NCBI GenBank assembly: GCA_915275065.1
Contig: CAJZGD010000031.1
Coordinates: forward strand, 1 to 14,931
Direction of reading: 5' to 3'
Origin: an uncultured Corynebacterium sp.
GTDB lineage: Bacteria; Actinomycetota; Actinomycetes; Mycobacteriales; Mycobacteriaceae
Length of the DNA stretch: 14,931 nucleotides
Shown in pieces: positions 1-6,094 of the stretch. Made by a program: the position numbers and the translations under genes. How positions within the stretch are numbered: the first letter of the stretch is position 1; each line of letters begins with the position of its first letter. The notes beneath the pieces are model-generated. The model was not told the origin of the DNA. It saw only the letters and a list, made by a program, of their open reading frames with translations, and did no database searches.

Positions 1-28
1 CATTCCTGCTGAACCGCTCTTCCGATCT
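1..28. other. Illumina adapter remnant (sequencing artefact)
   Basis: The first 28 bases, from CATTCCTGCTGAACC to GCTCTTCCGATCT, match the 3' end of the Illumina paired-end adapter/PCR primer 2.0 as I know it. The match ends exactly at the ligation junction TCCGATCT. Genuine genomic sequence therefore starts at about position 29. This implies the window begins at an untrimmed contig end, so nothing can be said about what lies to the left. Confidence 0.95.
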
Positions 29-148
29 AGCTGCGGGTAATTTTATTCGTGGCGGGGGCATTAATCCTTCTGGTTATATCCACTGTAGTATGGGAGGTAG
101 AAAGGTGTTCTCGTAAAGAAAGATCAGAACATAAGGTGTGTAACAGAC

Positions 149-901
149 ATGACTGACCATAACCACTATGGCGGTGACCCAGAATCCCTGCTATCCGTCA
201 GCTATCCCAATGCGCAACTCAGCGACTTGGTGCTCACAATAGAAAACCGTCGGCGACTTTGGAACGTCGTCATGGAACAACGACAATGGGACAAAATCAC
301 CTTCCACGGCCTACAACCAGTCCGTCGACTCCTGTTTACCGGCCCGCCCGGTACTGGGAAAACGTCGACAGCCCAAGCCTTGGCGGGTGAGCTCGGAGTC
401 CCCCTCTACACGGTGCGACTCGACCTGCTCACCACCCATCCCAAAGATGAGGGCGAAGCGGAATTCCGGCAGGTGCTGGACACATTGAGGCAAACCTATG
501 GCGTGTTCGTCTTCGACGGGGTGGCCGAGTTTACCGAGGAAAACCGGTGGATTCTGGTCATGCTCCAGCAGTTCCTGATGCAGGACACGTCGAAAAGCGT
601 CATCATTGTGGCAAGCAACCGCCCCCGGCTGCTTGACGGCGTGATTTTTGAGCAGTGCGACCGCATCGTGAACTTTGGGTTGCCCACAAGTGACGAGGCG
701 CGGGCGATCATCGAGGGGCAGCTTGCTATGTTTGACCTGCGGAATATCTCGTGGGCGTCGGTGCTGACCGCGGCGGATGGGCTCAGCCACGCGGAAATTT
801 CCACTGTGGCCGGTAGTGTTGCCGAGCACGTTATGCTGACCAATGCCCCTGTTTCCTGGGCGCGGCACCTGACCGCAGAATTGGGGCGAGCACGGCAATA
901 A
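149..901 (+). CDS. AAA-family ATPase with degenerate catalytic site
   Basis: A 250-residue AAA ATPase module. A short N-terminal helical part (residues 1-55) is followed by a Walker A loop GPPGTGKT (65-72), a Walker B strand VFVFDG (119-124), a sensor-1-like Asn in VASNRP (157) and a short helical lid. In the related actinobacterial AAA proteins I recall, Walker B reads FDEFDA and the arginine-finger region reads FRRFD. Here the catalytic Glu is Gly124 and the RR pair is replaced by EQ (168-169, before CD). The protein probably still binds nucleotide but may hydrolyse it poorly or need a partner subunit. The ATG has a weak AAGGTG ribosome site 10 nt upstream. No protease or other AAA partner gene is adjacent, so its client is unknown. 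Family assignment is firm; function is not. Confidence 0.85.
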   Translation: MTDHNHYGGDPESLLSVSYPNAQLSDLVLTIENRRRLWNVVMEQRQWDKITFHGLQPVRRLLFTGPPGTGKTSTAQALAGELGVPLYTVRLDLLTTHPKDEGEAEFRQVLDTLRQTYGVFVFDGVAEFTEENRWILVMLQQFLMQDTSKSVIIVASNRPRLLDGVIFEQCDRIVNFGLPTSDEARAIIEGQLAMFDLRNISWASVLTAADGLSHAEISTVAGSVAEHVMLTNAPVSWARHLTAELGRARQ

Positions 902-911
902 CCTTGTAACC

Positions 912-929
912 TGCGGAAAAGCTTCCGCA
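912..929 (+). terminator. Hairpin just after the AAA ATPase gene
   Basis: A perfect 7-bp inverted repeat, TGCGGAA and TTCCGCA, with a 4-nt loop begins 10 nt after the stop codon of the AAA gene. No T-run follows, so this is not a canonical intrinsic terminator. Its position suggests a transcript-end or RNA-stability hairpin. Confidence 0.4.
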
Positions 930-1071
930 ACAGTCGGCGTACCCGTGGCAAGGACGCTGTGACAAAGAAGCCTTGAGCGTGTTAGCGTGCCGAGTGTCGA
1001 AAAATGTTGAGCATGCTTGAGCAAGAGGTGCTGCTATTTTGCCTGGTTAACGGGCTATAGACTGGCAGGGC

Positions 1072-1359
1072 CTAGGCATACGATAAAACATTGCTGCCTT
1101 CACGGATCCCATCGGTGATAGCACTGGTGCATTCCAGGAGGGATTGGACGAACTCATCTGCCTTATTATCGGCCTGAACTGTGGTTTCAGCGGGAAATGT
1201 GAATGTGATACACAGGCGATGCAACGAGGCTGGGGAAATATCGGGTGTGATATCTGCAAAAACAGGATTCTGCGAAAATACCTGACGAACGAGCAAAATT
1301 GCCTCCGGGGTGGGGAGCGAATCGTTGAGATACACAAAGATCTTTAATCTGAAATCCAT
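1072..1359 (-). CDS. Small hypothetical protein (95 aa)
   Basis: A reverse-strand reading frame with protein-like composition: a basic N-terminal strand (MDFRLKIFVYLND), a proline-containing helix, then alternating hydrophobic strands and a C-terminal helix. I do not recognise a family, and there is no signal peptide or membrane segment. The frame is open further upstream to an ATG at 1404. I prefer the ATG at 1359 because an AGG lies 8 nt upstream of it and a TATAAT-like -10 box occupies 1404-1409 on the same strand, which would overlap the longer start. It is divergent from the small gene at 1589. A forward frame over the same bases (1144-1347, TTG start) has no ribosome site and is taken as a shadow. 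A real gene is likely but not certain. Confidence 0.5.
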   Translation of the reverse strand: MDFRLKIFVYLNDSLPTPEAILLVRQVFSQNPVFADITPDISPASLHRLCITFTFPAETTVQADNKADEFVQSLLECTSAITDGIREGSNVLSYA

Positions 1360-1403
1360 TGTCATTACCTGTGTGACTTGAATGGCTGTGGTTATTACCA
1401 GCA

Positions 1404-1409
1404 ATTATA
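1404..1409 (-). promoter_or_regulatory. -10 element for the 1072-1359 gene
   Basis: On the reverse strand this reads TATAAT, a perfect -10 hexamer. A transcript would start near 1397 and leave a leader of about 38 nt before the ATG at 1359. No good -35 box is visible upstream, which is common in corynebacterial promoters. Confidence 0.4.
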
Positions 1410-1577
1410 GAATAGTGGATACCTGGGGTGGTTGGAGTGAGATGTTACAGTGGGAATTGGTGTGTTCCCTATGCGGTTTGGGTGTGGGGAACACCTTCCT
1501 CGTCGCTGCGCGGTAGGCCTGCGCGCGTGCGGGTGGACCGTGTAGCTGTTTCGGCGAGCGGACCGCCTAACGATGAT

Positions 1578-1582
1578 GGAGG
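1578..1582 (+). promoter_or_regulatory. Strong ribosome site of the 53-aa gene
   Basis: GGAGG lies 6 nt before the ATG at 1589. It is the main reason for accepting this short frame as a gene. Confidence 0.65.
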
Positions 1583-1588
1583 ATTGTC

Positions 1589-1750
1589 ATGGGTAAACAC
1601 AATAAACACCCTGATCGATCACCCGGTCGTAATAATAATGATCTTGCAGCCAATGAGCCCTCCAAAGCAAAATTGGCGTACAAGATCATCATCTTTGCGA
1701 CCGCAACAGTGAAGCTCATCACTGAGATACTTCACTGTATAGGGTCGTAG
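1589..1750 (+). CDS. Small protein (53 aa) with hydrophobic C-terminal helix
   Basis: An ATG preceded at 6 nt by a strong GGAGG ribosome site (1578-1582) opens a 53-codon frame ending in TAG at 1750. An excellent intrinsic terminator starts 5 nt later, so the unit looks like a stand-alone transcribed gene. Residues 1-30 are polar and basic, rich in Asn, His, Lys and Pro. Residues 31-51 (YKIIIFATATVKLITEILHC) form a hydrophobic or amphipathic helix with one Cys near the end. That layout resembles small membrane proteins, and also some type I toxins or peptide bacteriocins, but I recognise no family and assign no function. A different frame from 1428 to 1712 crosses the same bases and lacks this support. 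Existence is well supported; role is unknown. Confidence 0.65.
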   Translation: MGKHNKHPDRSPGRNNNDLAANEPSKAKLAYKIIIFATATVKLITEILHCIGS

Positions 1751-1755
1751 ACCCG

Positions 1756-1803
1756 CAACCCTTACCAGGAAAGGGCAACCGACCTGGTAGGGGTTGTTTT
1801 ATA
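1756..1803 (+). terminator. Intrinsic terminator after the 53-aa gene
   Basis: A 14-bp stem (1756-1769 with 1783-1796, a single G-U pair) has a 13-nt loop and is followed by TTTTATATT. It begins 5 nt past the stop of the small gene, so it should end that transcript before the next gene at 1979. Shorter alternative pairings exist inside it (1759-1763 with 1771-1775, and 1776-1780 with 1792-1796). They would exclude the long stem, but there is no evidence that they matter. Confidence 0.9.
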
Positions 1804-1811
1804 TTAGTAGC

Positions 1812-1826
1812 AAGGATACTATCCTT
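1812..1826. promoter_or_regulatory. 15-bp palindrome, possible operator
   Basis: AAGGATA and TATCCTT are perfect inverted arms around a single central base. The site lies between the terminator of the 53-aa gene and the predicted -10 box at 1931. The arms are too short and the loop too tight for an RNA hairpin, which favours a dimeric DNA-binding protein. No regulator is identified. Confidence 0.35.
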
Positions 1827-1930
1827 AGCTGCCGCCCCCACTATATCACGAAACCTGACCGATCCGCCCAGAGCATACCTTCCCAAACGCTACAGTCTTC
1901 CACCAAACCCTCGCGCTCCACCGACCCCAC

Positions 1931-1936
1931 TAATAT
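1931..1936 (+). promoter_or_regulatory. -10 element upstream of the helical-repeat membrane protein
   Basis: TAATAT fits the TANNNT pattern and places a transcription start near 1942-1943. No clear -35 box is seen. This position argues against the TTG at 1943 as start unless the message is leaderless. Confidence 0.35.
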
Positions 1937-1978
1937 TCGTCATTGCTATTTATCCCTCCAGGAAAATACGATTTTGGT

Positions 1979-3235
1979 ATGGACAAAACCCTGCTGCAAG
2001 GACTCATCACCGCCTACCTTTTCATGGAAAATGGAGACCTTGCCGGGGCCAAACGGGTCCTGACCACATTGCCGCCCGAATACTATGACGATCCACGCCA
2101 GCTGCTCATGCTCGCTAGGGTGGTGTGCTTGGAGGTGCAAGAACCGGAGGACTTCGCCGAGGCAATAACCATATTTCGGCAGGTAGCACGCGCTGAATCG
2201 CGGGATGCCTCGATACTCGTCAACGTGGCGGCGCTGGCGCTCAAGATCGGATACCGGGACGAAAAACATGCGGCCCGCGAGCGGGTGGCCGACCATCTGT
2301 TGGCCCTGGACGCGGCTCGTCAGGCAATCGCCGTCGAGCCCAAGCTGCCGGTATCATATCTGATTGCCGCCCGGTTGATTATTAACCTGACCCTATATGA
2401 GTCGGGCGGTGCGGAACTGGAATCCCTGGAGGCGGAAGCCAAAGCACACCTGGGCCAAGCAGAGACCTTGGGTGCGGACCCAGCATCGGTGGCGACACTG
2501 CGGGTGGCGTTGATGCTGGTCCTGGGTCAGCTGGATGCCGCCCGGGAATTCCTGACGGATACCCACCCGCAACCCCGGGCCGTGGCGGCGTTGCGAGACT
2601 ACCTGGCGGAATTGGACCGGCCGCTCACCGATCGGGACCGTGCCGACATGGCGCAAATGTGGGCGGAGCTGCGGGAATTCCTGGCGTCGTTTCCCCACTT
2701 CATGGCGCGCATGGGCCTGTCCGAGAATGATGAGTTCGCCGACCTGCGGGGCTGCATGCTCATGCAGGCGTCCCTGGACCTGCTCGATGACGACTATGGC
2801 GCATTCCCCATGCTGCTTCCCCCGGAGGGCCGGCAGCTGCTGTACGATTTTCACAAGCACACAATCATTGTGAAAAGTATAGCAATGGCGGCATGGCTCA
2901 GTCTGCCGCTGCTCTATTTGCCCGCCACACTTCGATTGTGTGCCGCCATTGTTGGGGTGGTGGGCATGCTGGTGGTCGCCGGGCTATGGGATCGCCAGCT
3001 TCGACGTGATGCCGCCCCATTGGGTTACACACAATTATTGCGCGAGAACCTGCTCCTGCGGTTGGCGTTACGCCTGTCGCAAGTGGTTCCCCCGCTGTGT
3101 TTCGTGCCGGTTGCGCGCACTGCGCTTTACGGTTTCGGGGACCCCAACGTGATGACGCTCGTTGGGCTCCTCATGTTCTTTGCGCCGATGTTTCCCCTGT
3201 ATTTGCTGCGAATCGCGCTGCGTCGGGCGTCGTAA
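1979..3235 (+). CDS. Helical-repeat (TPR-like) membrane protein
   Basis: A 418-residue protein in two parts. Residues 1-200 are amphipathic helices in TPR-like pairs (for example GDLAGAKRVLTTLPPEYY near 19-36 and AEAITIFRQVARAES near 60-74). Residues 200-290 are helical and acidic. The C-terminal part holds hydrophobic segments at about 297-314, 316-336, 364-380 and 390-412. The repeats would face the cytoplasm on a membrane anchor and probably act as a scaffold; no enzymatic motif is visible. The frame is open to a TTG at 1943, but that codon has no ribosome site and sits at the predicted transcript start. The ATG at 1979 has only AGGA 15 nt upstream, so neither start is strong. Its stop is 3 nt from the end of the convergent membrane protein gene, with no terminator between. 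I recognise no named family. Confidence 0.75.
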   Translation: MDKTLLQGLITAYLFMENGDLAGAKRVLTTLPPEYYDDPRQLLMLARVVCLEVQEPEDFAEAITIFRQVARAESRDASILVNVAALALKIGYRDEKHAARERVADHLLALDAARQAIAVEPKLPVSYLIAARLIINLTLYESGGAELESLEAEAKAHLGQAETLGADPASVATLRVALMLVLGQLDAAREFLTDTHPQPRAVAALRDYLAELDRPLTDRDRADMAQMWAELREFLASFPHFMARMGLSENDEFADLRGCMLMQASLDLLDDDYGAFPMLLPPEGRQLLYDFHKHTIIVKSIAMAAWLSLPLLYLPATLRLCAAIVGVVGMLVVAGLWDRQLRRDAAPLGYTQLLRENLLLRLALRLSQVVPPLCFVPVARTALYGFGDPNVMTLVGLLMFFAPMFPLYLLRIALRRAS

Positions 3236-3238
3236 AGC

Positions 3239-4270
3239 TTATCGACGAGCCCGCCATGCGCCGGCGGCCGCTAACCCGAGGCCAACCACAATCCAGTACA
3301 CCAGAATGGTGACGGGTTGGCCCATGGCGGCGCCGTCGAAAAACGCGGCGGAGCGAATGGCGGTGCCGGCGGCCCCAAGCGGCAGGTACTGGCCGAGCGT
3401 GCCCCACGGGCTGGGCAGCCAAGCGGCGCCGGTGGCCAGGCCGGACAGCGGGTTGGCGACGAACAGCATTAGGACGGCGCCCAGGCCGATGCCCGCGAGC
3501 CCAAGTAGGGAATTCAAGCCCAAAACGGTGAGGGAAATCGCGGTGATGCCCAGCATAATGATGGCGGTAGTGGGCCAGAAGTTTGCCTCGAAAGCGCCAA
3601 ACCCGAAGTACAGGGTTGCCGAAGCGATGAGGCCGCCCAGGATTGCCACACCGATTGCGCCAATGATCTGCTTGCGGCGGGACTTCTTAAACATGGTGCT
3701 GAAGGCGACTGCTGAGGACATGCCGCCGAAAATCATGGGCAGTGCCAGCATGCTGATGGCGGAACCGGACGGATCCTTCGCGGTGAGGGGTGCGACGTCG
3801 GTGTAGCGAATGGGCTGGCCGGTTTGGGACAGGCCCTCGCCGATCTGCTTCAAGATGGTGGAATAGGGGGTGCCGGCGGCGCTGGCCGTCACAATGGTGA
3901 TGCTGTCGGGACCTGCGATGATGGCGCCGATGGCCTCCCGGTTCCGCACGGCCTCGGTGGCTTCCTCGGCGGTGCTGTAGCTGGTGACGGCGAAGGCGTC
4001 AGGGGATTTAGCCTCCAGGCCCTGGGTGATTTTGGTGGTCACCATGTTGGGGCCGCCGACCGCGAGCGGCAAATCCTTCGCCCCGGAGTTTAGCAGTGGC
4101 GTGACAAACGACAACAACATGAGCAGCAGAATGGTGCTCAACCCCAGGATGAGGCCGGCGAGCTTGAGATATTGCTTGCTGGCCGTGGCGGGTTCGGCGG
4201 TGTTGGTGTTGGTGGTTGTCGTGGTGGGTTCGGCCGTCTTGGCGCTGGTGGGCGCGGTTGTGATGGACAT
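3239..4270 (-). CDS. YhgE/Pip-like ABC-2-type membrane protein
   Basis: A 343-residue membrane protein. A Thr/Ala-rich cytoplasmic tail (1-31) leads to one membrane helix (36-60) and an extracytoplasmic domain of about 105 residues (61-168). A cluster of about five hydrophobic segments follows (around 170-193, 201-225, 231-250, 253-278 and 318-336). This layout, one helix, a large external loop and a C-terminal membrane bundle, is that of the YhgE/Pip and ABC-2 permease superfamily. Members are often exporters or membrane-stress proteins under a neighbouring TetR regulator. No ATPase gene is adjacent. The ATG has AAGGAG 8 nt upstream (4279-4284 on the forward strand). The divergent TetR gene and shared palindrome suggest inducible control. 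The substrate is unknown. Confidence 0.7.
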   Translation of the reverse strand: MSITTAPTSAKTAEPTTTTTNTNTAEPATASKQYLKLAGLILGLSTILLLMLLSFVTPLLNSGAKDLPLAVGGPNMVTTKITQGLEAKSPDAFAVTSYSTAEEATEAVRNREAIGAIIAGPDSITIVTASAAGTPYSTILKQIGEGLSQTGQPIRYTDVAPLTAKDPSGSAISMLALPMIFGGMSSAVAFSTMFKKSRRKQIIGAIGVAILGGLIASATLYFGFGAFEANFWPTTAIIMLGITAISLTVLGLNSLLGLAGIGLGAVLMLFVANPLSGLATGAAWLPSPWGTLGQYLPLGAAGTAIRSAAFFDGAAMGQPVTILVYWIVVGLGLAAAGAWRARR

Positions 4271-4312
4271 GGAATGGTCTCCTTCGATGTCTTGAAATTA
4301 TCTTTAGTGGAG

Positions 4313-4343
4313 CATTTCGTTCCGCTTTATATGGAGCGTAATG
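4313..4343. promoter_or_regulatory. 31-bp imperfect palindrome, probable TetR operator
   Basis: CATTTCGTTCC and GGAGCGTAATG are inverted arms matching at 9 of 11 positions around a 9-bp centre. The site lies between the divergent membrane protein and TetR genes and just upstream of the TATAGT -10 box for tetR, so it overlaps the likely promoters of both. Size and position fit a TetR-family operator. The regulator-site link is an inference. Confidence 0.55.
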
Positions 4344-4348
4344 ATCCG

Positions 4349-4354
4349 TATAGT
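4349..4354 (+). promoter_or_regulatory. -10 element for the tetR gene
   Basis: TATAGT is preceded at 17 nt by a weak TTTATA that lies within the palindrome. A start near 4361 gives a leader of about 59 nt before the ATG at 4420. On the reverse strand, TTGCAT followed at 17 nt by TACGCT is a matching candidate for the membrane protein gene. Confidence 0.35.
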
Positions 4355-4419
4355 AAAATGCAAGCATAACGAGAAACACCGAGCTCATTGCGGAAAACTG
4401 GGAAGGACAGCTGCACGCT

Positions 4420-4980
4420 ATGCGGAAAGATGCGCAAGAAAACCGACAAGAAATACTCCGGGTCGCCAGATTCCTCATCGCTCAACAAGGGTCAGACGTG
4501 TCCCTGCGCACCATTGCGTCAACCGCCGGCGTGGGCATCGCCACCCTGTACCGCAACTTTCCTACCAGGGAAGACCTGCTGTTGGGCATTGTGCAAGAAA
4601 CCGCGGAAGAGGCGGAGGCTGCCATAGCGGAATGCTTGGAAACCTGGGACGTAGACCCCGAGCAGGCGTGGCGGAACTATGCGCATGCCGTTGCCCGGCA
4701 GAAGATCGCCACGTTTGCCATGCGCATGGTCGAAGCCCCCGGCATAGAAGAGATCGTCGAGCAGATCAAGGCGATACGCGCCCACGTGCTGGGCCAGGCA
4801 GAAGCGGTGCTGGATCGGGCGAAGGCCGCCGGGTTCGTTGGCCACGACATGACTGTTCTGCAATTCCAGATCGGGTTAGCCATAGTGACCCGGCCCCTGC
4901 CGGACACTCCCTTCTTTGACCTACCCGAAGAACGCGAATGGCTTATCGACGTCTACCTCCGCGGGGTGCGGGCAGAGTAG
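4420..4980 (+). CDS. TetR-family transcriptional regulator
   Basis: A 186-residue TetR repressor. The N-terminal helix (EILRVARFLIAQQG, 11-24) is followed by a classic helix-turn-helix at about 28-47, with the family signature TLYRNFPTREDLL (42-54). The remaining 130 residues are helical and form the ligand-binding and dimer domain, with no recognisable ligand motif. The ATG is the only start in frame, since a stop lies at 4354-4356 and no GTG or TTG follows it. Its ribosome site, AAGGA, is rather far away at 12 nt. The gene is divergent from the YhgE/Pip-like membrane protein and shares with it a 31-bp palindrome, so it probably represses that gene and itself. The family call is firm; the target is inferred. 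Confidence 0.9.
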   Translation: MRKDAQENRQEILRVARFLIAQQGSDVSLRTIASTAGVGIATLYRNFPTREDLLLGIVQETAEEAEAAIAECLETWDVDPEQAWRNYAHAVARQKIATFAMRMVEAPGIEEIVEQIKAIRAHVLGQAEAVLDRAKAAGFVGHDMTVLQFQIGLAIVTRPLPDTPFFDLPEEREWLIDVYLRGVRAE

Positions 4981-5165
4981 GGGATGACACTTTTACCACG
5001 TAGAAACTAATTCAGTTGTTGAGGAAATGTGGTTCGGTTCCCCAAGGTATTAACACTATGGGCAGTCTCTAAAGGTGAGGGAAATCGAACTGGATGATAT
5101 ATTCTTTCCGATTTACCATCTGTTGGTGTGATATTTTCCCAACGCAACGGCTATAAGCTTAGATA

Positions 5166-6077
5166 TTATGCGTGAACAGTGGCTTGCGTTGTTCTCTGAT
5201 TTCCTTTTGCATCGGTCCATGTCACAGTACATTTAACGGCATGTGGTGATCCGTATCCAAGCGTCAAAGGAAATTTAACCTCTTGGTCAGGAGGAATTAT
5301 TCCTAATGACCCTTTTTCCCGCATTACCGTGAAAAGTGCATATGGAGGAAGATCGTTGAAGACAAAATCGACGTTGGAAGCCGGGCCATGGGAAGTATTC
5401 TTTAGTACAAATTTCCTTTCTTTCTTAATTCTAGTTTGCCCATTCCTATCGACTGCTGGATATTCGTTGTATTCTGCACTAGGCCAAACTCCCTCCGACA
5501 GGTCAAAATCATTTTCATCAGTAAATTTACCTTGATCTTGAGTTTTGGCCTGTTTGGTATCTTGCTGAATTTTTTTAGCTTTCTGGTTAAGAAAGTTATT
5601 TATATGGCTAAAGAGTTCATTGTCGCTAGCATAACTTAAAACTAAAGATCGTTCTCTCAAAGTATTTAGATACTTTTCTAGCCGTTGTCGTTCTTTAATG
5701 GATTGTCCCTTGAGTGGAGTGCGTGCGCTCTCATCAGTTAATATTGCGATTTGTTTACCAGATTCCGCAAAGATTTTGATTTCTTCAGCTGTGCCAGATT
5801 CCGCTTTACCAGTGGGTGTTCCAAGTCGATCCCGGAATAATGCAACTGCAAGATCAGCTTCCTTTACTATCTGTTGATTGAGTAACTCCTGAGGTCGATC
5901 GCCAAATTCTGCCACGGCATGTTCTGTCCAAGAAATTGGTAATACGATGATTCCGAGTTGTTCTCCATGACTGAAATTCCATTGGCTAATCGTCTTTCTA
6001 ATAACCGTTATGCTTTCTGAAGGAATATCACCAGGTGCTGATATGAGTAGACGTAATACGAGTGCTTGATAGGACAT
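5166..6077 (-). CDS. DUF4062-like protein with C-terminal beta-rich domain
   Basis: A 303-residue protein, last gene of the AT-rich cassette. Residues 5-150 look like DUF4062: a first strand with LLISAPGDIPSE (10-21), a middle strand with VLPISW (45-50), and the highly conserved-looking loop GTPTGKAESGTAEEI (86-100). The fold is related to nucleoside deoxyribosyltransferase and TIR domains, so an active site handling nucleotides is plausible; Glu93, Glu98 and Glu99 are candidates. Residues 125-175 are helical, 176-200 a polar linker, and 218-303 a beta-sandwich-like domain (FVLKNTSHGPASNV). The ATG at 6077 has AAAGGA at 10 nt and lies 17 nt after the previous stop. An upstream in-frame start at 6146 would overlap that gene by 52 nt without a ribosome site. 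Family call moderate; enzymatic role inferred. Confidence 0.75.
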   Translation of the reverse strand: MSYQALVLRLLISAPGDIPSESITVIRKTISQWNFSHGEQLGIIVLPISWTEHAVAEFGDRPQELLNQQIVKEADLAVALFRDRLGTPTGKAESGTAEEIKIFAESGKQIAILTDESARTPLKGQSIKERQRLEKYLNTLRERSLVLSYASDNELFSHINNFLNQKAKKIQQDTKQAKTQDQGKFTDENDFDLSEGVWPSAEYNEYPAVDRNGQTRIKKERKFVLKNTSHGPASNVDFVFNDLPPYALFTVMREKGSLGIIPPDQEVKFPLTLGYGSPHAVKCTVTWTDAKGNQRTTQATVHA

Positions 6078-6094
6078 ACGTGAGGGATCCTTTC

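Noticed and set aside
311..1024. Long reverse frame (237 codons) opposite the AAA ATPase
   Set aside because: It lies antisense to a gene with clear AAA motifs, and its product is rich in Arg, His, Gln and Pro without recognisable domains, as expected for a shadow frame in GC-rich DNA.
1144..1347. Cys-rich forward frame (67 codons) that might look like a small metal-binding or bacteriocin peptide
   Set aside because: It starts at TTG without a ribosome site and is antisense to the better supported 95-aa gene.
1428..1712. Forward frame of 94 codons
   Set aside because: Start without ribosome site and odd composition; the overlapping 53-aa frame has GGAGG at proper distance and ends at the terminator.
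3162..3806. Forward frame of 214 codons opposite the YhgE/Pip-like gene
   Set aside because: Low-complexity Ala/Pro/Arg product with no ribosome site or domain; the reverse strand carries a coherent membrane protein with a strong ribosome site.
5088..5157. Short forward frame of about 20 codons in the tetR-cassette gap
   Set aside because: Ribosome-site match is weak and too distant, and the frame is too short to support without conservation data.
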